This document shows, piece after piece, positions 1 through 6,919 of a stretch of 64,000 nt of DNA. Within the stretch, counting starts at the first letter, position 1, and each line of letters begins with the position of its first letter. The stretch covers positions 62,001 to 126,000 of the forward strand of contig OZ245051.1 in NCBI GenBank assembly GCA_965224515.1, in the 5' to 3' direction. A program made the position numbers and the translations under genes. Source of the stretch: Sedimenticola_A sp040506425. GTDB taxonomy: Bacteria; Pseudomonadota; Gammaproteobacteria; Chromatiales; Chromatiaceae. Below the pieces are notes generated by a model. It did not search any database. It was not told where the DNA came from and worked only from the letters and a program-made list of their open reading frames with translations.

Positions 1-947
1 TCCTTGATGGTGCGCAGCCACTTGATCTTCACACCCTCTTCGAGCGCTTCGTCGGCCTCGAAGTCGTGTGCAGGCATACTGGCGCGATCGCGACGGTAGA
101 TGATCATCGCCTCATCCGCGCCCAGGCGTTTGGCGGTACGGGCAGCGTCCATGGCGGTGTTGCCGCCGCCGTAGATGGCAACCCGGCGACCCAGGCGCAG
201 GGGCTGCTCGCTCTTGGCCTCGCGCAGGTAACTCACAGCATCCATCATCTTGCCGGCGTCACGGGCCGGGATATCGATCTTCTTGCTGATATGGGCACCG
301 ACCGCGACAAATACCGCATCGAAGCCGCCGGTCTCTTTCTCGGCCAGCACATCTTCAACCCGGTGGTTGAGAACGATCTTGACCCCGATATCCTCGATAC
401 GCTTTATCTCTGCCGCCAGTTCGTCACGGGGCATACGATAGGCGGGAATACCAAAGTGGATCATGCCGCCAGCGATAGGGCCCGCCTCGTGGATCTCGAC
501 CTGGTGACCCAGGCGTGTCAGGTGATAGGCGGCGGAGAGCCCGCTGGGCCCGGCACCGATCACCAGGATGCGCTTGCCGCTGGGCTCTACATCAAACTCT
601 GGTTTCCACCCTTTCTCCAGGGCCATGTCGCCGAGAAAGCGTTCCACCGCATGGATACTCACCGTACTGTCGGTGTAGTTGCGGTTACAGGCATTCTCAC
701 AGGGGTGATAGCAGACCCGGCCATGGATTGACGGCATGGGGTTGTTTTCGATCAGCGTCTGCCAGGCGGCTTCGTACTCACCCTCCTGGGCCAGTGCAAG
801 CCAGGCCTGGATATCCTCACCCGCAGGACAGGCGTTGTTGCAAGGGGGAAGAAAGTCGAGATAGACGGGGCGGCGCGTACGCAACGCACCTGTCCCCTGT
901 CCGGGCTTGGTCATATCCGGACTCGAGGTCATGAACTTTACGGTCAT
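1..947 (-). CDS. GltD-like NAD(P)H/FAD iron-sulfur oxidoreductase, C-terminus outside the window
   Basis: The first 315 codons of a minus-strand gene that runs off the left edge. The N-terminal region has cysteine clusters of the glutamate-synthase small-subunit type (CNNACPAG near residue 36, then CYHPCENAC near 79), which bind 4Fe-4S clusters. A Rossmann FAD motif (GAGPSG) and a second nucleotide motif (GGGNTAMD) follow. Such proteins pass electrons between NAD(P)H, FAD and Fe-S centres and are often partners of larger redox enzymes (GltB, 2-oxoacid:ferredoxin oxidoreductases, DsrL in sulfur oxidizers). The missing C-terminus is needed to decide among these. ATG at 947 is the first in-frame start; a second Met five codons later is also possible. 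A sigma70-like promoter lies just upstream. Confidence 0.85.
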   Translation of the reverse strand, partial: MTVKFMTSSPDMTKPGQGTGALRTRRPVYLDFLPPCNNACPAGEDIQAWLALAQEGEYEAAWQTLIENNPMPSIHGRVCYHPCENACNRNYTDSTVSIHAVERFLGDMALEKGWKPEFDVEPSGKRILVIGAGPSGLSAAYHLTRLGHQVEIHEAGPIAGGMIHFGIPAYRMPRDELAAEIKRIEDIGVKIVLNHRVEDVLAEKETGGFDAVFVAVGAHISKKIDIPARDAGKMMDAVSYLREAKSEQPLRLGRRVAIYGGGNTAMDAARTAKRLGADEAMIIYRRDRASMPAHDFEADEALEEGVKIKWLRTIK

Positions 948-963
948 ATTTTTGTGCCCCTTG

Positions 964-1007
964 AGAGGGGACCCTCTAATTATTTTTTAGCCCCCTATAC
1001 CGGTCAA
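964..1007 (-). promoter_or_regulatory. Probable sigma70 promoter with palindrome over the start region
   Basis: Read on the minus strand, TTGACC (1007-1002) and AATAAT (984-979) are separated by 17 bases. The start codon of the flavoprotein gene is 32 bases past the -10. Immediately downstream is the palindrome AGAGGG-GA-CCCTCT (964-977), placed where a repressor could block transcription. Seen in the sequence; function is inferred. Confidence 0.5.
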
Positions 1008-1245
1008 ATTGGGCCGGACAGTTGGCTGTCAGTGCATAGATTATTAAGCCCCGGGAAACCTCTCTGCCCTTCTCTTAGCGGATGAGCTGATTTTTGTCTG
1101 TGGACGTCCCCCGCGGGTGAGGAGCAGGATACAACGCAACAACCCTGGGGTCGAGGTGGATTTATGAATGGGTAAAACAGGAACAGAGCATGCTGCACGG
1201 CAGCAACCCAGGTGAAATACCCGGGGCACTGCCATGAAAGGAGGT

Positions 1246-1524
1246 TTACTTGTTCTTCTTTGATTTTTTCTCTTTTTTCGCCTTTTTCTCTTTCTTCAGC
1301 TCTTCGCCTTCAGCCGCACCTTCGCCTTCGTTTTCATCTTCCCCCTCCTTGACCTTCTTCTCCTTGCTGCCGGCGTAGCGCTTACCCTTCTCCATTCCCA
1401 TCTCGCTCGCCTGCTCTTCAGCCACACCACCTGCACCATGACCCTTGCCGCCTTTGGCAGCCATTGTGTTTCCGGCACCGATTGCCAGCAGAAATGCAAA
1501 CAGGGTTGTGATGAATGTATTCAT
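1246..1524 (-). CDS. Small secreted lysine/glutamate-rich protein
   Basis: 92 residues. Hydrophobic signal peptide (about residues 1-22, ending near TMAA), then a Gly/Lys stretch (AAKGGKGHGAGG) and a highly charged Glu/Lys tail ending in KKEKKSKKNK. No known domain. The start at 1524 is chosen because GGAG lies nine bases upstream on the minus strand and because it places Met directly before the signal peptide; an earlier in-frame start at 1572 would put 16 polar residues in front. Divergent from the next secreted protein (1767-2570), with which it shares the AAKGG sequence just after the signal peptide. Function unknown; low-complexity composition suggests a periplasmic or surface polyelectrolyte. 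Confidence 0.6.
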   Translation of the reverse strand: MNTFITTLFAFLLAIGAGNTMAAKGGKGHGAGGVAEEQASEMGMEKGKRYAGSKEKKVKEGEDENEGEGAAEGEELKKEKKAKKEKKSKKNK

Positions 1525-1766
1525 ATTCCGGTACTCCAATAAATATCTGGTAATCCCGCCATTATCACCCACCGGGCTAACATGACCAGGGAATTAATCG
1601 ATTTTGCGAAATAATCGCCTGACCAACTCTCTGTTCTGGGCTCATATTCACAGTTTCAGACGCATATAAGACACCTATTCCCTACCCATTTCAGAGGATT
1701 CATTTATGCTTTGAAGTATAGGGTGAAAGAAGTTCACTCATTATCCTGTTCGACCTGGAGTAAACC

Positions 1767-2570
1767 ATGAAAAAACGCCTCATCATCAAGTTGGCATTGA
1801 CAGGGCTGACGGCATCTCTCCTGCTCATCGCACCTCTCTCCTATAACCTGGACAGTGGTGATCTGACCTTCTCTGACCTGGCCGCAAAGGGTGGCAATGG
1901 CGGGGGCAACGGTGGTGGCAATGGCAATGGCCATGGTCCGGGGGGCAACAGCGGTAATGGTCTCGGTGGAGACATTGCCGGCAACCAGGGTAACGGCAAT
2001 GCATTTGGACACTCCAAGGATCAGGGTGGCAACGCCTTTGGGCACGACAAGGAGAAGGGCCTGGGAAACAATCACGGCGCCATATCAAGCAAACTTGGCC
2101 GGTTGAATGCAGCCCACGCCTCACCAAACGCAAGGCTGCATGCCGCGCCCAATTCAGCAGTAGGTATGATTGCGACCTATGAGCAGGCCTACAGGGATGC
2201 CCAGGCGGCCGTCTCCGGTGCTCCATCAACCGCAGATATAGAATCTCTCGAAGAGGCTCTTGCAGGTGCGATTGCTGACCGCGACGACCCTGAAGCAGAC
2301 CCGGACCTCGCTGATGATCTGCAGGCTGCCGTTGATAAGGCCCAGGCGGACCTCGACGCTGCAAATGAAGCAGCCGCCGCCGGCGACGAGGCCCAGCAGG
2401 CCGCTGCTGACGCGCTGAACGATGCGGCCAATAAGAGCATCACTGATGAGGATGGCATGATCGACGATGAGATCAAAGGCGCGGTAAACGATCTGCTCGG
2501 CATAGACCCCGAACCCGATATCGCTCTTCAGGTGTCGTCACCAGAAGAGACAGCACCGGCAGAAGAGTAG
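1767..2570 (+). CDS. Secreted glycine/asparagine-rich protein with alanine-rich helical C-terminus
   Basis: 267 residues. Signal peptide (KKRL then a hydrophobic core to about residue 26). Residues 39-85 are a Gly/Asn/His tract with repeated GGNGGGN and NAFGH units (NAFGHSKDQ, NAFGHDKEK). Residues 130-225 are Ala/Asp/Glu-rich and probably a long amphipathic helix or coiled coil. The C-terminus is acidic (SSPEETAPAEE). It looks like an exported structural or surface protein; no enzyme motif is present. Start supported by the signal peptide and GGAG upstream (gacctggagtaaaccATG). A strong terminator follows directly. Confidence 0.65.
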   Translation: MKKRLIIKLALTGLTASLLLIAPLSYNLDSGDLTFSDLAAKGGNGGGNGGGNGNGHGPGGNSGNGLGGDIAGNQGNGNAFGHSKDQGGNAFGHDKEKGLGNNHGAISSKLGRLNAAHASPNARLHAAPNSAVGMIATYEQAYRDAQAAVSGAPSTADIESLEEALAGAIADRDDPEADPDLADDLQAAVDKAQADLDAANEAAAAGDEAQQAAADALNDAANKSITDEDGMIDDEIKGAVNDLLGIDPEPDIALQVSSPEETAPAEE

Positions 2571-2588
2571 TTTCAAAGGCCCTAAATC

Positions 2589-2623
2589 AAGCGGCGGATC
2601 TCCTGAAGGTCTGCCGCTTTTTT
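2589..2623 (+). terminator. Rho-independent terminator
   Basis: Stem AAGCGGCGGATC (2589-2600) pairs with GGTCTGCCGCTT (2608-2619) through 12 pairs including G-T wobbles, with a 7-base loop and a run of T. It ends the 1767-2570 transcript. Confidence 0.85.
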
Positions 2624-3551
2624 ATTTGAACTTCGGCGACTCTTTCCTCAATAGAGCTACTGCTTTCACGATACCAGCATCAGCCTTCAATCCACGCACG
2701 TTAAGAAACTGTCCCATTGCCTGGTCTGTCTTTGGCCCCCTGATACCATCCGCATAGCCCGTGCTGTATCCCAGCCTGCCAAGCGCATACTGCATATAGC
2801 GTACTGTTGGCCTGTTCCAGTAACCCTTCATCTTTGCCGCAGGCTTCCAACGTTCTGCCCTTACCAGTGCGGACCTGTAGCTGGCCGGGGATAGTTTCTG
2901 CTGTAACTTGGCCAGCAGTTCAGAGGCCTGTTCATGACCACCCATCTCGGCAAGTTTGAACCAGCTGGCGGCCTCCATGTGATTTATTGGCAGGCCGATC
3001 CCCCGGGCGAACAACACCCCAAGGGAAAACTGGGCGTCCCTGTGTCCCTGGCCGGCAGACATGCCGTACCACCTGGCGGCCCACGCCCGGTCCTTCACCA
3101 CCCCCCTGGCATTGAGATAGGCGTCACCCAGTTGATACTGGGATCGCTTATGTCCCACCTTGGCCGACTTGAGAAACCACTGCACAGCCTTTGGATGATC
3201 CTGTTCAGCACCAACCCCGGAGTAGAGTGCCGAAGCCCACATGAACTGTGCATCCACGTGCCCTGCCTCAGCCGCCTTTTCAAACCAACCGGCAGCGGTC
3301 GTGTAATTCTGAATAACTCCCTTGCCGCTCATGTAGAGCATACCCAAACGGTATTGACTCTCCCTCTCCCCAGCCTCTGCACTCTGGTGCATATCATGCA
3401 CACTCACCACATCTCTTACCACGGGCATCTGTTTGCACGAAACGAGGAACGACATCGCCAGCAGACAAAACAACAATATCCCTGTGCATTTAAGAGTTGA
3501 AAGCATCCTTCGTTCCGTAACCAAAGTTGTTCTCCCATTGTTTTCAAACAT
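2622..3551 (-). CDS. Sel1-repeat lipoprotein with C-terminal peptidoglycan-binding-like domain
   Basis: 309 residues. Hydrophobic N-terminus ends in a lipobox (LVSC, Cys at about 39), so it is probably a lipoprotein. Four Sel1-type TPR repeats follow, recognisable by A..G...AQ..LG..Y..G.G and A..W(F/Y)..(A/S)A motifs (about residues 55-215). Near 250-300 the sequence (MQYALGRLGYSTGYADGIRGPKT) fits a PG_binding_1-type fold. Sel1 proteins act as periplasmic scaffolds; this combination suggests a cell-wall-associated adaptor. Start uncertain: ATG at 3551 gives a long 39-residue leader, while ATG at 3506 gives a normal 24-residue signal but has no clear ribosome site. Convergent with the preceding gene. 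Confidence 0.75.
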   Translation of the reverse strand: MFENNGRTTLVTERRMLSTLKCTGILLFCLLAMSFLVSCKQMPVVRDVVSVHDMHQSAEAGERESQYRLGMLYMSGKGVIQNYTTAAGWFEKAAEAGHVDAQFMWASALYSGVGAEQDHPKAVQWFLKSAKVGHKRSQYQLGDAYLNARGVVKDRAWAARWYGMSAGQGHRDAQFSLGVLFARGIGLPINHMEAASWFKLAEMGGHEQASELLAKLQQKLSPASYRSALVRAERWKPAAKMKGYWNRPTVRYMQYALGRLGYSTGYADGIRGPKTDQAMGQFLNVRGLKADAGIVKAVALLRKESPKFK

Positions 3552-4013
3552 ACTTTATTAGTCTCAAGTACTTTAGTTGAAGATATCAAGCTGTAACAGA
3601 TTCCATGTTTTTCATGTAGCCAGATAGGCTACAAATGAGAACAAAATGGCAAATACCCAAAAAATTATGCGTAGTAATACTTATGAATTTTCCCAATATA
3701 CCCAATTGAAGAAAAATTTCTGCATATTCACCGGGTTTTGATACTCACAAGCACTTCCAAACTGTCGGCTTTGGTATATAGTTCTTTCTGATGTCTGCCG
3801 TTGAGCAGGCAGTCAAATCGGCATATAGGGATATCATCAAAGAGCCTGGCTCTGATCAATGACACACTTGATCGATAAGCCGTACGAGTTCAGCTCCCTG
3901 GCAGCAGCCAGGGTTCCCGCTGCCCCTCCCCCGTGTAAAAAACATCTCTCTCATCCGGTCCTGATTATCAGGGCAGGGAAACCGTGCGCCTGTTCATTAA
4001 AGGATTACGAACC
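3552..4013. other. Intergenic region, AT-rich, with two small inverted repeats
   Basis: Separates the divergent Sel1 protein and aminotransferase genes. It contains TGTAGCC-agata-GGCTACA (3615-3633), a 7-base perfect inverted repeat that could be a regulator site or small hairpin, and CCCTGG-cagcag-CCAGGG near 3897-3914. No gene or RNA family was recognised. Confidence 0.4.
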
Positions 4014-5309
4014 ATGGCTTTCAATGCTGAATATTTTCCCGACATACATCTAAACCTGAATGTAAGGGGTCTCGGTCAATCCGCCACCCTTGCCATCAAC
4101 GAGCGATGCAAACATCTCCACGCTAAAGGAAAGGAGGTCTTCCGACTGGGCCTTGGCCAATCTCCCTTCCCTGTCCCGGCCCCGGTGGTTGAGGAGCTGA
4201 GAGTCAACGCCCATCAGAAAGACTACCTGCCAGTCAAAGGCCTGCCCCAGTTGAGGGAGAGTGTGGCCAGCTACCATGAACGCAAGGAGGGGGTGGAGTA
4301 CAGCGCGCAGGACGTCCTTATCGGCCCCGGATCGAAAGAGCTGATGTTCCTGGTTCAGCTGGTCTACTACGGCGATTTGGTTATACCGACTCCAAGCTGG
4401 GTCTCCTACGCGCCCCAGGCAACTATCGTAGGCAGGCATATCCGTTGGGTGCCCACACGCTTCGAGGATGGCTGGCGTATATCACCCGGGGAACTGACAG
4501 CAGTCTGCCAGAAGGACCCTACCCGCCCACGGATTGTCATTCTCAACTACCCCAACAATCCCAGTGGCACCACCTACCCCAGGGAGGAACTCCAGGAGCT
4601 GGCCGCCGTGGCAAGGCGTTACAAGCTGATTATCATTTCCGACGAGATCTACGGTGAAACCCGTTTCGACGGCAAGCATGAATCCATTGCCCGTTACTAC
4701 CCGGAAGGCACCATCATCAGCGGCGGACTCAGCAAGTGGTGTGGCGCCGGGGGCTGGCGGCTGGGCACCTTCACCTTCCCCAGCAGCCTGCGCTGGCTGC
4801 TCGATGCCGTGGCTGTAGCAGCCAGCGAGACTTTCACCTCCACCAGTGCGCCAATACAACACGCTGCTGTCCGCGCCTTCGAGGGAGGCCTTGAGATGGA
4901 GCGTTACCTGAGCAACAACAGGCGTATCCTCAAGGCGATAGGAGAAAAGCTCCATGCTTCACTGGACGAGATTGGAGTTAAAGTGCCCAGGCCCGAGGGT
5001 GGGTTCTATATTTTCCCTTCGTTTGAAAATCACATGATGAAGCTGCATGCCAGGGGAATCACCACCAGTACCCAGTTGTGTGAGAGGCTGCTCGATGAGA
5101 CCGGTGTAGCCATGCTTCCAGGGACAGATTTCGGTCGACCGGCGAATGAGTTGATCGCCAGGGCCGCCTACGTGGACTTTGATGGTGCACATGCCTTGGT
5201 GGGAGCTGAGGGTATCCCGTTGGACCAGGAGCTGCCAGACGACTTTCTGGAGCTTCACTGCAACAAGGTCCTGACGGCCCTGGATCGGCTGTGCAGTTGG
5301 CTTGACTAG
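4014..5309 (+). CDS. Class I/II PLP-dependent aminotransferase
   Basis: 431 residues. Fold-type I aminotransferase of the AspC/aromatic family: substrate-loop region with NYPNNPSGT near 179, SDEIYGE (the Asp that contacts the PLP ring nitrogen), and the Schiff-base lysine in GGLSKWCG (K241) followed by GGWRLG, where the Arg binds PLP phosphate. It catalyses amino-group transfer between an amino acid and a 2-oxo acid; the exact substrate cannot be read from sequence. ATG at 4014 is chosen over GTG at 3984 because AAAGGA lies nine bases upstream. Stands alone, with long intergenic spaces on both sides. Confidence 0.9.
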   Translation: MAFNAEYFPDIHLNLNVRGLGQSATLAINERCKHLHAKGKEVFRLGLGQSPFPVPAPVVEELRVNAHQKDYLPVKGLPQLRESVASYHERKEGVEYSAQDVLIGPGSKELMFLVQLVYYGDLVIPTPSWVSYAPQATIVGRHIRWVPTRFEDGWRISPGELTAVCQKDPTRPRIVILNYPNNPSGTTYPREELQELAAVARRYKLIIISDEIYGETRFDGKHESIARYYPEGTIISGGLSKWCGAGGWRLGTFTFPSSLRWLLDAVAVAASETFTSTSAPIQHAAVRAFEGGLEMERYLSNNRRILKAIGEKLHASLDEIGVKVPRPEGGFYIFPSFENHMMKLHARGITTSTQLCERLLDETGVAMLPGTDFGRPANELIARAAYVDFDGAHALVGAEGIPLDQELPDDFLELHCNKVLTALDRLCSWLD

Positions 5310-5831
5310 GTAGTATTACGTATATTTACAGCGTACCGTCCTTGAGGCTTGCGTATAAAACGCCACTCTTGTAGGGTGACATGACGTGCACGTAAGTGGG
5401 TATGGCCTGCGCCATAGCACACATTGCACTGTATACACTGCGCAACACTTGGCGGGTTAAGGGACGATATTCAGAAAGCCATACAGTCCGAGCAGACTCA
5501 ATGGCTGGTAAAACTTAACAGGGAAAAGTCAGCACTATGTTTCAACCGAAGCCCCAGCTTCAATGCACCGGACAGTCACACTGGATTTCACCTGATGTAT
5601 CCCGGTTGACTGCTGAAGCAACCCCCCTGTTTCACAACACCAGGCATGCCACTCTTTTCCCACGGACAGCACCCCGCTGCCATTGCGCATTTTCAATACC
5701 AGCCTTCGGGCATTGACCAAGCTTAAACCTGGTCAAATCTGAATCCCTTCGTCACAAGTCGGGATCAGTGTTTTTTTACTTTATCTGGTCACTGGACCGC
5801 TATCACTAAAACATGGTCAGGAGGAAACTAC
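5310..5831. other. Intergenic region upstream of the TAXI-TRAP genes, with inverted repeat
   Basis: No convincing gene. Contains TTGACCA-N10-TGGTCAA (5713-5736), a perfect 7-base inverted repeat about 95 bases before the receptor gene, of the size and spacing of a dimeric regulator site. The last 30 bases hold a strong ribosome site (AGGAGG). Confidence 0.45.
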
Positions 5832-6803
5832 ATGTTTACTAAACGTATGATGACAACCGCTCTTATGGTAACCGGTCTTACACTGGGTGCCGCTGGGACT
5901 GCGAGCGCCCAATCATTCATCACCATCGGCACCGGCGGCGTAACCGGCGTTTACTATCCCACCGGAGGCGCCATCTGCCGCCTGGTCAACAAGGGCCGCA
6001 AGGAGCACGGCATTCGCTGTTCCGTTGAATCCACCGGCGGTTCCGTCTACAACCTGAACACCATCCGTGCCGGCGAACTGGACATGGGTGTTGCACAGTC
6101 CGATTGGCAGTTCCACGCCTATAACGGCACCAGCAAATTCAAGGATGCCGGCGCCAACAAGGAGCTGCGTGCAGTATTCTCTGTACACCCTGAGCCTTTC
6201 ACCGTCGTGGCAAGGGCCGACTCAGGCATCAAGACTTTCGCCGACCTGAAGGGCAAGCGCGTCAACATCGGTAACCCCGGTTCTGGCCAGCGCGGCACCA
6301 TGGAAGTGGTAATGGAAGCTCTGGGCTGGAAGAAGTCTGACTTCGCCCTCGCCTCCGAGCTGAAAGCCGCTGAACAGTCAAAAGCACTGTGCGATAACAA
6401 GATCGATGCCATGATCTACACCGTTGGTCACCCCTCCGGCTCCATCAAGGAGGCAACCACCTCCTGTGACACCATGCTGGTACCGGTCACCGGTGCAGTG
6501 ATCGACAAACTGGTTGCAGATAACGACTACTACCGCACCGCCACCATTCCAGGCGGCATGTATCGCGGCAACGCCAACGACACCCAGACCTTCGGTGTTG
6601 GTGCGACCTTTGTCAGCTCAACCAACACCTCGGCCGACACCGTTTACCAGGTGGTCAAGGCTGTATTCGAAAACTTCGACAACTTCCGCAAACTCCACCC
6701 TGCCTTCTCCAACCTGAAGAAGGCAGAGATGGTCAAGGACGGCCTCTCCGCACCGGTTCATGACGGTGCAGCGAAATACTACAAAGAAGCCGGCCTGATG
6801 TAA
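5832..6803 (+). CDS. TAXI-family TRAP transporter substrate-binding protein
   Basis: 323 residues. Signal peptide ends in ASAQS (about residue 27). The mature start (FITIGTGGVTGVYYPTGGAIC) is the signature of TAXI receptors, followed by the family pattern DMGVAQSDWQ and KGKRVNIGNPGSGQRGT. TAXI proteins bind small organic acids (glutamate, 2-oxoglutarate or related) in the periplasm and deliver them to the fused TRAP permease, here encoded directly downstream. Start supported by AGGAGGAAACTAC before ATG. The terminator-like hairpin after it probably lowers permease expression relative to the receptor. Confidence 0.93.
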   Translation: MFTKRMMTTALMVTGLTLGAAGTASAQSFITIGTGGVTGVYYPTGGAICRLVNKGRKEHGIRCSVESTGGSVYNLNTIRAGELDMGVAQSDWQFHAYNGTSKFKDAGANKELRAVFSVHPEPFTVVARADSGIKTFADLKGKRVNIGNPGSGQRGTMEVVMEALGWKKSDFALASELKAAEQSKALCDNKIDAMIYTVGHPSGSIKEATTSCDTMLVPVTGAVIDKLVADNDYYRTATIPGGMYRGNANDTQTFGVGATFVSSTNTSADTVYQVVKAVFENFDNFRKLHPAFSNLKKAEMVKDGLSAPVHDGAAKYYKEAGLM

Positions 6804-6811
6804 GCCGACAG

Positions 6812-6840
6812 TAAAACGGGCGGTCTTTCCGCCCGTTTTA
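6812..6840 (+). terminator. Terminator or attenuator between receptor and permease
   Basis: Perfect 12-bp stem TAAAACGGGCGG / CCGCCCGTTTTA with loop TCTTT. Partial read-through would give excess receptor over permease, as is usual for binding-protein transporters. Confidence 0.8.
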
Positions 6841-6919
6841 CTTCATTTCACCATAATCCCGGCAAACCTCTCTTTGCCATCAATCGATCCACAATAGAAT
6901 ATCCCAGGGGTTAGCAGCC

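Noticed and set aside
1004..1235. Two overlapping 60-codon frames upstream of the flavoprotein gene
   Set aside because: No ribosome site or recognisable composition; they overlap the probable promoter at 979-1007.
5424..5609. 61-codon frame in the intergenic region before the TAXI gene
   Set aside because: No ribosome site, composition unlike neighbouring genes, and no conserved feature.
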